Below, one piece after another: positions 27,671 through 35,163 of a stretch of DNA of 64,000 bases (position 1 is its first letter; every line of letters starts with the position of its first letter). The notes below the pieces were generated by a model. That model was not told the DNA's origin. It did not search any database and saw only the letters and a program-made list of their open reading frames with translations. Made by a program: the position numbers and the translations under genes. The DNA comes from Owenweeksia sp048267305 (GTDB lineage Bacteria > Bacteroidota > Bacteroidia > Flavobacteriales > Schleiferiaceae): NCBI GenBank assembly GCA_048267305.1, contig JBLWXT010000019.1, positions 8,302 to 72,301 of the forward strand, read 5' to 3'.

Positions 27671-28780
27671 TTATCTCAAAAAAAACAATGTATTAGCAAA
27701 ACCAAATGGCGAAAGAGTCTCCATAAATTCACCGCTTAGAGTTAACCGCTGTGGATTTATTACATTGATTGTGACATAACGAGGTAAATAGCCTTTCTCC
27801 GTTAAAATGAGATAGTATCCAGATTTACTCAGCGACCATTTTCCTTTTCGAGACCCTTCTTTACTCTCCCATGATTTATTGATCAATACATCCCCAGCTT
27901 CCTTAATGCTGAACCGACCATTTGCCGAAAGTTCTAACTCGATCGACAGATTTCTTAAACTATCATGACCCATAAATCCTCCTAAATCGAGCATTTCTTG
28001 GTTAGTTGCTTTAAAGGTTCCCACCAGCTTTTTTTCAATTCTTTTTAGAAAATCCTTTTTCGGGAGTGGTAATGAAACAATTTTGACAGTAACTTTTTTT
28101 GGGGGAGCTTCTGGATTTTCAATATTTATATACGTATCAGCATAAATTGTATCCTTAATTGATTTTTGAAGCAGAAAACAAAACCGTTCGCTTATCCTAT
28201 TGTCCCAAAGGGTTAAAACTGTGCCTGCTGCTGTTGCCTTGGCCCAGATCCCACCTGTATTCGTAACCTTATATAAAGGAGCATTGTAGGTAAAGTATGC
28301 AGTGCTATCTTTAGTAAGATGAATGTTGAGACCATCGAAAATAGCGGAAGAATCCGAATGAATCTTTAAGATTGAGTTTTGAAAGGGAACTTCATCCAGC
28401 TTGAAGGAATTAGGAGGGAGCTTTTCCCAAACGGAGTGATTGTACTCTCTATTTTTATAAATCTTCTTTAGGATTAACAAATTATTTGAGAGCTGACCCT
28501 TTAGATAAGTCAAGCTGTCAATTTCTATTATAATGCCCTCACTGGTCTGTTGGTAGTAAAAACAATTATTCTTCTCATCAACAAAGCTTTTTGTAAGCGA
28601 TGTGTCCGAAGTTTGAAATTGAAAAATCACATTCTTAACTTGGTAATCCCTATATAATCTAACACTCAGGTTGGTAGGGCTTTTTTCATAACCCATACGC
28701 CAAACGCCATCATAATCCTGCCCATACATACCCAAGGGCAGAAGAACTCCAATAAATAATATGTTTAAGATTAGTTTCAT
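27671..28780 (-). CDS. Secreted hypothetical protein
   Basis: A 369-aa protein with a signal peptide (about residues 1-20, ending GMYGQ), so periplasmic or surface. Two lipocalin/META-like β segments are suggested by WRMGY..., GKWSLSKSGYYLILTE and repeated short β-strands; no family is recognised. It lies 41 bases upstream of the ATPase gene on the same strand and could be co-transcribed. Its secreted nature and the repeat array on its other side make it look like a later insertion into the cluster. Confidence 0.65.
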   Translation of the reverse strand: MKLILNILFIGVLLPLGMYGQDYDGVWRMGYEKSPTNLSVRLYRDYQVKNVIFQFQTSDTSLTKSFVDEKNNCFYYQQTSEGIIIEIDSLTYLKGQLSNNLLILKKIYKNREYNHSVWEKLPPNSFKLDEVPFQNSILKIHSDSSAIFDGLNIHLTKDSTAYFTYNAPLYKVTNTGGIWAKATAAGTVLTLWDNRISERFCFLLQKSIKDTIYADTYINIENPEAPPKKVTVKIVSLPLPKKDFLKRIEKKLVGTFKATNQEMLDLGGFMGHDSLRNLSIELELSANGRFSIKEAGDVLINKSWESKEGSRKGKWSLSKSGYYLILTEKGYLPRYVTINVINPQRLTLSGEFMETLSPFGFANTLFFLR

Positions 28781-28971
28781 TCAATGTTATTATAGGCTTC
28801 GACTCCGCTCAGCCTGGCTAAGCAGCCTGCTTAGTGTCAAGTTTGAAAAGTTATCAACCTGCTCAAAAGACGAACCTCCCTGGTTATCATGTTCGAGCCG
28901 AGTTGAAAACTTTAAGTCAGCGGCCAAAAAATCATTTTATCAAATCCGTAACGGATTCAAATCCTCTAAAT
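28781..28971. other. Noncoding segment with dispersed-repeat-like sequence
   Basis: This stretch lies between the secreted hypothetical gene and the tandem array. It holds a CTTCGACTCCGCTCAGCC segment near 28798-28815, a phrase I have seen repeated between genes in Bacteroidota genomes, and a hairpin CTAAGCA-GCC-TGCTTAG at 28818-28834. No ORF in it looks coding. Confidence 0.5.
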
Positions 28972-29399
28972 CAGTTTAATCCGCGTCATCCGCGCTCCAT
29001 TTCTTAATAACCAAAACCAGAGCAGACCGCTTAGGCGACAAACCGCCTGCTCCGAGCCTTGATAAAATTTTTACCGCAAAGTGCGCGCAAGGGTTTCGCA
29101 AGGGACGCAACGGAAATATCAGTACTAGTCAGTTTAATCCGCGTCATCCGCGTTCCATTTCTTAACAACCAAAACCAAAGCAGACCGCTTAGGCGACAAA
29201 CCGCCTGCTCCGAGCCTTGATAAAATTTTTACCGCAAAGTGCGCGCAAGGGTTTCGCAAGGCACGCAACGGAAATATCAGTACTTATCTGCTTAATCCGA
29301 GTCATCCGCGTTCCATGTTCTTAACAACCAAAACCAGAGCAGACCGCTTAGGCGACAAACCGCCTGCTCCGAGTCTTGATAAAATTTTTACCGCAAAGG
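28972..29399. repeat. 158-bp tandem repeat, about 2.7 copies
   Basis: Copy 1 is 28972-29129, copy 2 is 29130-29287, and the third is truncated at 29288 to about 29399. Copies 1 and 2 differ at only about seven positions; copy 3 has a few more changes and one inserted base. Each unit carries an imperfect hairpin built from GAGCAG...GGCG-ACAAAC-CGCC-TGCTC and the phrase CCGCGTCATCCGCG. The array lies in the longest gene-free stretch of the window (28781-29451) and splits the stress cluster. After it, 29400-29445 contains a TTTGTGTCTTAGCGCC phrase, also typical of intergenic repeats. Confidence 0.92.
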
Positions 29400-29451
29400 T
29401 TTATGCCAGGTACTTTGTGTCTTAGCGCCTTTGTGGCCAAAATCAAAACAG

Positions 29452-31632
29452 TTACTCAATCAGCCCTAAATCCTCAGCTGAACTATCTCCAAATCCAGAG
29501 CCCCGAGCCATGTCCAGCATTTGCTGCAGCATATTCTTCTTCTCCTTGTTTTGGGTTTGGCTCATCATTTTTACGATAAGTGCCGTAATAGAGAGGTTTT
29601 TAATATCCTCGCTATCCACATCAGAATCCTTAATCAGATCTTTAACCTGTTCCATAAGGCCCTTTCCGTTGGGGTTTTCCAGCAGTTGCCTGCGCACCAT
29701 CGAAAAAGTTTCGCTGTTATTAACGGCACGGTCAAAGGCTTTGCCTTGAGTGATGGAACTTATGATCTTATCAAAGAACACATTTTCACCACCTACAATG
29801 TCAATCTTCGCAGATTTCAATGCGCTGCTTAACACTTCGGCCTGAGCATCGGCAATTGCCTTCTGAATATTGATTTGGGCAAGTTCCACCTCTTTGTCTT
29901 TTTCCAAACGAAGTTTAAACTCTTCGTGATCTTTACCCACACCATCCAGCTTTTTCATAGCTGCGGCTTTCCTGTCAATACCTTCAGCTTCGGAGTTGTA
30001 TTTCTGCAGACTTACCTCTGCTTCTGCCAATCCTTTTTCCTTATCGGCATTTGCTTTTTTAAGGATAACATCGGCTTGAGCCAATCCTTTAGAACGTTCT
30101 ACTTCCGCGGCAGCGTTACCCAGTTTAAGATCCGCTTCAGCTTGTGCATGAGATTTAGCTTCAATGCCTTTGGCCTCGGCCATGGCCTGGTCTTCCAACA
30201 CAGAGGCTTCGGCTTCACCCTCTTTCTCACGGGCTTCGGCTTTGGCTTCCATTACTTTGGCTTCCGCCAAACCTGAAGCTGCAAAACGTGCTGCTTCTGC
30301 TTCCGCCAATACTTTTATGGCTTCTGCTTTTTGGGTTGACGCTTGCTTTTCTGCGTCAGCATCAATAATGCGCTGCTTGGCTATAAATTCAGCGGCTTGC
30401 TTGCCTGCTTCTGCCTTTTTGATTTCCTGCACCAGTGAAGCTTCGGCATCTTCTTCTGCCTTGGTGATAGCAACTTTTTTCATTCGGTCTGCCTCAGCAA
30501 AAGCACGGGTATCCTTAATTTTCTCTTCTTCATCCACCACGGTTTTCTCTATGGCTATACGGTCACGGATTACCTCCTGGATGTTTTTCTTCTCAACTTC
30601 TACAGATTTCTCTTTTTCAATCTGAGCAAGTGTTACAATCTTCTCGCGCTCGGTTGCTTCCAGGTCACGATCTTTGGTTACACGTTCTGTTTCCACGGCT
30701 TCGGTGCGCTCTTTGCTCTTCGCGGCTACAATAATTTGGCGCAGTTTGTTTTCTTCGGCAACCAGTACTTCTTCTTCAGTAGCAATACGCGCCTTTTCTG
30801 ATTTTAGAAGTTCTTCCTGATTTACCTTTTCAATTTCAGCACGCTCCCTTGCGGTTACGTTTGCAATTTCACGTTGCTGTTTCTGCTCACTTTCGGCAAG
30901 TTGTCTTTCTAAGACCAGAATTGCTTCCCGAGCCTCTACATCCTGTTGTTTAATGGTTTTTTCCTTATCACGCTGAATGAAGTTGGCTTTCACCAGTTCC
31001 TTGGCAGTAATTTCCGTGATCTTCTTGATGCCTTCTGCATCCAGAATGTTATTGGGGTCCAGGGAATCAAGTGGTGTTTGTTCCAAAAAGTCAATCGCAG
31101 CATCATCCAGAATATAGCCGTTAAGGTCGGTACCGATAATGTCTATAATCTCCTTGCGGAATTCATCGCGTTGATTGTATAGATCTACAAAATCAAACTT
31201 CTTCCCAACGGTTTTTAAAGCTTCGGAAAACTTAGCATCAAATAGCAGGCGTAAAGCTTCTTTGGATGAAGCCCGGTTGCATCCTACTGATTGTGCCACT
31301 TTTTTCACGTCATCCACCATTTGGTTTACCCTTACGTAAAAAGCCACATTAATGTCGGCCCGCAGGTTGTCCTTACATACCAATCCATCTTTTCCTCTGC
31401 GGTCAATAGTAATGGTGTTCAGGGAAATGTCCATCACCTCAAGACGATGGAGTACGGGGATTATAACCATCCCGTTAAACGACACCCTAATGCCTCCAGC
31501 ACCTGTTTTGACAAGGGCCTGTCCTTGGGTAGCTTTCTTGTACCACCTCGAAACAATTGTGGCTACACCTAATAGCAGAACAATAAATATTGCTATGCCT
31601 ACAAACCACGTATTTTGAAAAATTGAGTCCAT
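29452..31632 (-). CDS. Flotillin-like SPFH protein (YqiK family)
   Basis: A 726-aa protein. An N-terminal membrane anchor (about residues 9-28, GIAIFIVLLLGVATIV) is followed by an SPFH/band 7 domain (about 30-240). A very long Ala/Glu/Lys-rich coiled coil (about 250-620) follows, then a helical C-terminal region ending GLIE. YqiK-type flotillins are usually shorter, and the excess here lies in the coiled coil. Flotillins scaffold ordered membrane domains. It is 17 bases downstream of the YqiJ/NfeD-type gene, reproducing the yqiJ-yqiK pairing of E. coli, and PspA lies just beyond. Confidence 0.93.
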   Translation of the reverse strand: MDSIFQNTWFVGIAIFIVLLLGVATIVSRWYKKATQGQALVKTGAGGIRVSFNGMVIIPVLHRLEVMDISLNTITIDRRGKDGLVCKDNLRADINVAFYVRVNQMVDDVKKVAQSVGCNRASSKEALRLLFDAKFSEALKTVGKKFDFVDLYNQRDEFRKEIIDIIGTDLNGYILDDAAIDFLEQTPLDSLDPNNILDAEGIKKITEITAKELVKANFIQRDKEKTIKQQDVEAREAILVLERQLAESEQKQQREIANVTARERAEIEKVNQEELLKSEKARIATEEEVLVAEENKLRQIIVAAKSKERTEAVETERVTKDRDLEATEREKIVTLAQIEKEKSVEVEKKNIQEVIRDRIAIEKTVVDEEEKIKDTRAFAEADRMKKVAITKAEEDAEASLVQEIKKAEAGKQAAEFIAKQRIIDADAEKQASTQKAEAIKVLAEAEAARFAASGLAEAKVMEAKAEAREKEGEAEASVLEDQAMAEAKGIEAKSHAQAEADLKLGNAAAEVERSKGLAQADVILKKANADKEKGLAEAEVSLQKYNSEAEGIDRKAAAMKKLDGVGKDHEEFKLRLEKDKEVELAQINIQKAIADAQAEVLSSALKSAKIDIVGGENVFFDKIISSITQGKAFDRAVNNSETFSMVRRQLLENPNGKGLMEQVKDLIKDSDVDSEDIKNLSITALIVKMMSQTQNKEKKNMLQQMLDMARGSGFGDSSAEDLGLIE

Positions 31633-31649
31633 TTTTTGTTTTTAAGTTG

Positions 31650-32294
31650 TTAAATGATTTCCCGGTAAGGCTCTATCAGGTAAAAGCCTTCTTGGTCCAG
31701 GTTTTTAATAAAGAGCACTTTATCGCCTTTTTTCACAGTATCACCCTCGTGGGTTTTTATGTAAAAAGTTAAAAAGCTGCCCCGGTAGTTTACTTCGGCC
31801 TGTCCTCTTCGCAGATGATCGGCAGCCAGGATTACTGTTCCTATTTTGCCTATTATTTCCTTCTCTTTACTGTCTTCTTCAATTTTCATAAAAAACTTCA
31901 CGAATGGCCAGGTGAGGAATTTGGCCAGAAAAACACTGACGATAAACGCAGGTACAAATACGATCAACCCGAGAAAGAAATTTTGAATTCCCAACATCCC
32001 GTTTACGTTTACACAGATAAACCAAAGTGGGAAGGCTACAAATGTGAGCCATATCATAAGCGGGATTTTGCCCAGGTTGAAGAAAAGCAGGGCTTTGTTT
32101 AGCCATGACAAGTCTGCGCTGGAGGCACCGTCCATATCTATATCATTGTCACTATCCATGTCAATGTCGATATCGAGAAAATCGGTACCTACAAAGCCAA
32201 GTATTACAATGATCCAATAGAGGAATATAAACAGGAGCAGTGCCGTGGGAAGGGCGTTGGCCCCACTAAAGATTAAGTTGATAAACTCGTTCAT
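31650..32294 (-). CDS. OB-fold membrane protein (YqiJ/NfeD-like)
   Basis: A 214-aa protein with about three or four transmembrane helices (about 14-36, 66-88, 93-125) and an unusual Asp-rich loop (DIDIDMDSDNDIDMDG, about 41-56). The C-terminal OB-fold-like domain (about 140-205) has the NfeD pattern IGKIGTV...GQAEVNYRG...GDKVLFI. Such proteins pair with flotillins and are thought to assist raft-like assemblies. Its ATG overlaps the pspA stop (4 bases), showing translational coupling. The Asp cluster may bind cations. Confidence 0.85.
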   Translation of the reverse strand: MNEFINLIFSGANALPTALLLFIFLYWIIVILGFVGTDFLDIDIDMDSDNDIDMDGASSADLSWLNKALLFFNLGKIPLMIWLTFVAFPLWFICVNVNGMLGIQNFFLGLIVFVPAFIVSVFLAKFLTWPFVKFFMKIEEDSKEKEIIGKIGTVILAADHLRRGQAEVNYRGSFLTFYIKTHEGDTVKKGDKVLFIKNLDQEGFYLIEPYREII

Positions 32295-33022
32295 CCCTGG
32301 TTTTGAACATTATCATCTTTGTTCATTCCCAGTTTTTTCTTTAGCTCTGCCAGTTGGTCAGAGGCTTTGGCTTTATCGGCATTGGCGATAGCCTTGTCGA
32401 TTTCCTCGTCTACACTACGGCTTTCGTTGGCGATTTCGCCATAGCTTTCAGCAAGTGCTTCCTCCTGGGCTACTTTTTCCTTCATGCGCTCAAGCATACC
32501 TACGGTGCTGGATGAATCTATTTGCGCCATCTGCTTGTTGATATTCTTGGTGGCAGAGCTCACCTTTACGCGGGCTTTAAGCGTTTTTAGTTCATTTTCG
32601 TACTGGCTGATCTGGCTTCTGAGTCTTTTGATATTGGTGTCCATAGAGGAGATGTTGCCTTCAAATTTCTCGCGGTCAGCCTTGCTTCTGGTCATTTGCT
32701 CAAGATTTTCCTCTTTTTTGGTGAGGGCTTCCTGTGCCAGTCGATCGGCTTCACTGCTGTCCAGTTCTCCCTTTTCTGCTTGTTGCAAAAGGAGAACAGC
32801 TTTCTTTTCATAATCACGGGCCTTATTTCCATAGGTTTCAGCATCATTGCGTGCACGAATGCTGAGTGCCTTGATTTCTGCCAATGCGTGAAGTGCCTTG
32901 TCTAGATCCTCCTTTAATTCGCGAATACCTTGCTCGGTCATCTTAATGGGGTCTTCCAGTTTATCTATGGCCGAATGAGTTTCGGCTTTTCCTATGCTAA
33001 AAAGTCTTTTTAATATGTTCAT
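32291..33022 (-). CDS. pspA: PspA/IM30 family membrane-stress protein
   Basis: A 243-aa protein, almost entirely coiled coil, beginning with the amphipathic helix and motif of the family (MNILKRLFSIGKAETHSAID, then LEDPIKM). PspA and IM30/Vipp1 are bacterial ESCRT-III relatives that polymerise on damaged inner membrane. The usual partner genes pspB, pspC and pspF are absent; instead it heads a cluster with flotillin, AAA+ ATPase and polyamine genes. Separated by 12 bases from the upstream CesT-like gene, so co-transcribed. Confidence 0.95.
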   Translation of the reverse strand: MNILKRLFSIGKAETHSAIDKLEDPIKMTEQGIRELKEDLDKALHALAEIKALSIRARNDAETYGNKARDYEKKAVLLLQQAEKGELDSSEADRLAQEALTKKEENLEQMTRSKADREKFEGNISSMDTNIKRLRSQISQYENELKTLKARVKVSSATKNINKQMAQIDSSSTVGMLERMKEKVAQEEALAESYGEIANESRSVDEEIDKAIANADKAKASDQLAELKKKLGMNKDDNVQNQG

Positions 33023-33034
33023 CGTTTTGTTTTT

Positions 33035-33430
33035 TTAATGTTTTGAAAATTCAATTAGTTTGTCGGAATACTCGCTTAGCAAAAGGCTGAGGGAGTTGAT
33101 GGAGCCTTCGAGTTCATTGAGATCGAGGTTCTCCAGCTGTAAGGTGTCTCGAAATACTACTTTCTTGCCTCCTTCGTCAAGGGCAAAGGCCCCGTGTACA
33201 ATATCCCTGTTTTTGATCAACAGACTTCTGAGAATTTCTTCGGATGAAGATTTCAACTCAAACATGTACTGTTCTAAAATCAAGATGGGGTCAGCGCAGG
33301 CTATTACCAGATTGCGTACTCCGGCAGATTCGTTTTCTATCACAAATACTTCATCAGTGGTGTTTTCTGTCTTGATGTCGTAGTCCAGTTCAAGTAGGTA
33401 GTCTCGTACTTTGTTAAAATGGTCGCTCAT
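33035..33430 (-). CDS. YbjN/CesT-like (Tir chaperone fold) protein
   Basis: A 131-aa cytoplasmic acidic protein. The pattern VRNLVIACADPILILEQYMFELK...LLIKNRDIVHGAFALD...VVFRDTLQLENLDLNELEGSINSL matches the YbjN / type III chaperone-like (CesT) fold, in which a β-sheet is flanked by helices. It is the first gene of the pspA unit. A chaperone or regulatory role toward PspA is inference from position. Confidence 0.75.
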   Translation of the reverse strand: MSDHFNKVRDYLLELDYDIKTENTTDEVFVIENESAGVRNLVIACADPILILEQYMFELKSSSEEILRSLLIKNRDIVHGAFALDEGGKKVVFRDTLQLENLDLNELEGSINSLSLLLSEYSDKLIEFSKH

Positions 33431-33502
33431 TTTTTAAGGGTATTAGTTTAATGGGAATAATTTTTAAGCTTGGTTTCTTCTTCGTAAAGCCAGACCAATA
33501 TA

Positions 33503-33518
33503 TGTGATTTTTTTCACG
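33503..33518. promoter_or_regulatory. CRP-like palindrome between divergent operons
   Basis: TGTGA (33503-33507), six T, then TCACG (33514-33518). This differs from the CRP-type consensus TGTGA-N6-TCACA at one position. It lies 73 bases before the pspA-unit start codon and 120 before the XRE gene, so it could serve either side. A CRP/FNR regulator is inferred, not seen in this window. Confidence 0.35.
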
Positions 33519-33598
33519 AGGTGGAGGTATGGGAAATACTTTAATAGTAAGATTCATGTTAATTTAGTTAGCTTTACGGAACGAATATACTAAAATAT

Positions 33599-33611
33599 TT
33601 GGCAATACCAA
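33599..33611. promoter_or_regulatory. Possible operator upstream of XRE regulator
   Basis: TTGG (33599-33602) and CCAA (33608-33611) form a short dyad with a 5-base spacer, 27 bases before the XRE start codon, within an AT-rich tract. A typical place for autoregulation by an XRE protein; short arms keep this tentative. Confidence 0.25.
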
Positions 33612-33637
33612 TTATATTAGCATAAAAAATAAGCGAT

Positions 33638-34420
33638 ATGTCTTTCATAGGAAATAACATCAGGAAAATAAGAGGCGTTAAAAAGCTTAGTCAGAGTGAT
33701 TTTGCAGATCTCTTTAATTTGAAGAGAGGCGCGATTGGTGCTTATGAGGAGGGTAGAGCTGAACCTAAAATCGAAACCGTTGTAGAGATTGCTAATTACT
33801 TTAGCATTAGTCTTGACGATCTGATTACAAAGGAGCTAAGTGTAAACGATCTTTATCGATTTGACATTTTTAGAAACGACCTAAATGATCAGGCTATGCA
33901 CAACCTGATTCCTAAGTCGGCTCCGGTGGATATTGTGCCCGTTCCTTTAGTTGGCTTAGGTGATGTTGAAGCTTATCTGTCGGACAATAATATTGTATCA
34001 GGCTTGCCGTTTATCAGTATTCCATTGATGAAGGGACGAAAATACAGAGCCTTTGAAATAGTGGATAACGCTATGCACTATAACGGTTTGGGGCCTGAGG
34101 CCGGAGATTTGGTGATAGGGGTGCAGCCTGATAAATTTGAAATAGCCAATATAGAAACAGATAAGGTTTACTTGTTTGAAACTTCAAGAGAAGTACTGAT
34201 GAGGAGGGTTGTGGCAAAGTCATTAAGTCAGCTAACACTTAAGGGAAGCAGCCTGAATGTATATCAAAAGGTTTTGAATTTTAAGGATGTGCAGGGTATT
34301 TGGCAGGTAGATCGTATAATTACTAAAAATATTGGCTCTGAGAATTCATTGAGGACTAAAGTTAGAGATATTGAAAATGAATTGGGCCTGCTTAAGGCGC
34401 GGATGAGTTTGAATCATTAA
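33638..34420 (+). CDS. XRE regulator with inactive S24/LexA-like domain
   Basis: A 260-aa protein. The helix-turn-helix domain spans about residues 5-62 (SQSDFADLFNLKRGAIGAYE). A LexA/S24-like domain follows (about 95-230), and the end is a short coiled coil. In cleavable relatives the nucleophile lies in GDSM and the partner Lys in a later strand; here the matching segment reads DNAM (Ala145), and the later strand reads EVLMRRV with Arg in place of Lys. Self-cleavage therefore looks lost. The next gene starts 2 bases later, so it leads an operon with the PLD and helicase genes and probably controls them. The neighbouring pspA unit is transcribed the other way. Confidence 0.85.
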   Translation: MSFIGNNIRKIRGVKKLSQSDFADLFNLKRGAIGAYEEGRAEPKIETVVEIANYFSISLDDLITKELSVNDLYRFDIFRNDLNDQAMHNLIPKSAPVDIVPVPLVGLGDVEAYLSDNNIVSGLPFISIPLMKGRKYRAFEIVDNAMHYNGLGPEAGDLVIGVQPDKFEIANIETDKVYLFETSREVLMRRVVAKSLSQLTLKGSSLNVYQKVLNFKDVQGIWQVDRIITKNIGSENSLRTKVRDIENELGLLKARMSLNH

Positions 34421-34422
34421 AT

Positions 34423-35112
34423 ATGGATGAAAATATTAGCACCATCAGAAATGGGCTTAAAAGCTCTTTTGAGGATTTTATAGTCTCAAGAAAGGAGCGA
34501 GGTGAATTGAGGAGAATAGTAACAGCTAACTACATTACGGAGCATCAGCGCAAGGTGCTTTTAAGCGAGGCGAGGGCCATGGCTGTGGAGAATGCCGATT
34601 CCCACAAAGGCGTATTGCTTTTGGATTGGCTTTATGAAGTTTTTAAAATACTCAATGATAGTGGTGAGCTGAGGCAGTCAAAACCGCACGTCTACTTCAG
34701 CCCTGGCACGGCATGCCAGGAAGCCATTTGCAGCCAGATACGATTTACAAATAAGCGCATTCGGATTTGTGTTTTTACGATAAGTGATGATGAAATTACA
34801 GAGGAGCTACTCGCAGCTCACCGAAGAGGTGTTTCTGTATCCATCATCACCGATGATGATAAGGCTTTTGATAAGGGCTCCGATATTCAGAGATTGGAAA
34901 AATCGGGTTTGGATATAATTACCGACAGATCTCCGGTACACATGCATCACAAATTTGCATTGTTTGATGATGATACTGTATTGACAGGTAGCTATAACTG
35001 GACACGCTCTGCAGCTACTCATAATTATGAGAATATAGCAGTGCTGAAAAATCCGGAAATTTTCAAATCCTATAAAAAGGAATTTGAGCGATTGTGGAAA
35101 AAGCTTCATTAA
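34423..35112 (+). CDS. Phospholipase D-like nuclease
   Basis: A 229-aa protein. Residues 1-85 are a helical N-terminal extension. A single PLD-like catalytic domain follows (about 88-225) with one HKD motif, HHKFALFD (His175, Lys177, Asp182), then GSYNWT, as in bacterial Nuc and Zucchini-type enzymes that work as dimers. No signal peptide, so cytoplasmic; a nuclease is more likely than a lipase. It lies 2 bases after the XRE gene and 51 before the helicase gene. PLD plus SF1 helicase is the pairing of Mokosh-type antiphage systems. Confidence 0.88.
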   Translation: MDENISTIRNGLKSSFEDFIVSRKERGELRRIVTANYITEHQRKVLLSEARAMAVENADSHKGVLLLDWLYEVFKILNDSGELRQSKPHVYFSPGTACQEAICSQIRFTNKRIRICVFTISDDEITEELLAAHRRGVSVSIITDDDKAFDKGSDIQRLEKSGLDIITDRSPVHMHHKFALFDDDTVLTGSYNWTRSAATHNYENIAVLKNPEIFKSYKKEFERLWKKLH

Positions 35113-35163
35113 TAATTGACCAAATTATATGCTTGATCAAAGTAATTCACACATATTTGGGAG

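Noticed and set aside
28972..29399. Regular repeats considered as a CRISPR array
   Set aside because: The units are 158 bp and directly tandem, with no unique spacers of 25-45 bases and no cas genes nearby.
29510..30625. Several plus-strand ORFs opposite the flotillin gene, rich in Ala, Ser and Phe
   Set aside because: Antisense reading of the Ala/Glu-rich coiled coil keeps frames open by chance.
33035..33430. Identification of the first gene of the pspA unit as YjfI (DUF2170)
   Set aside because: YjfI is encoded near PspA in E. coli, but the sequence pattern here fits the YbjN/CesT-like fold better.
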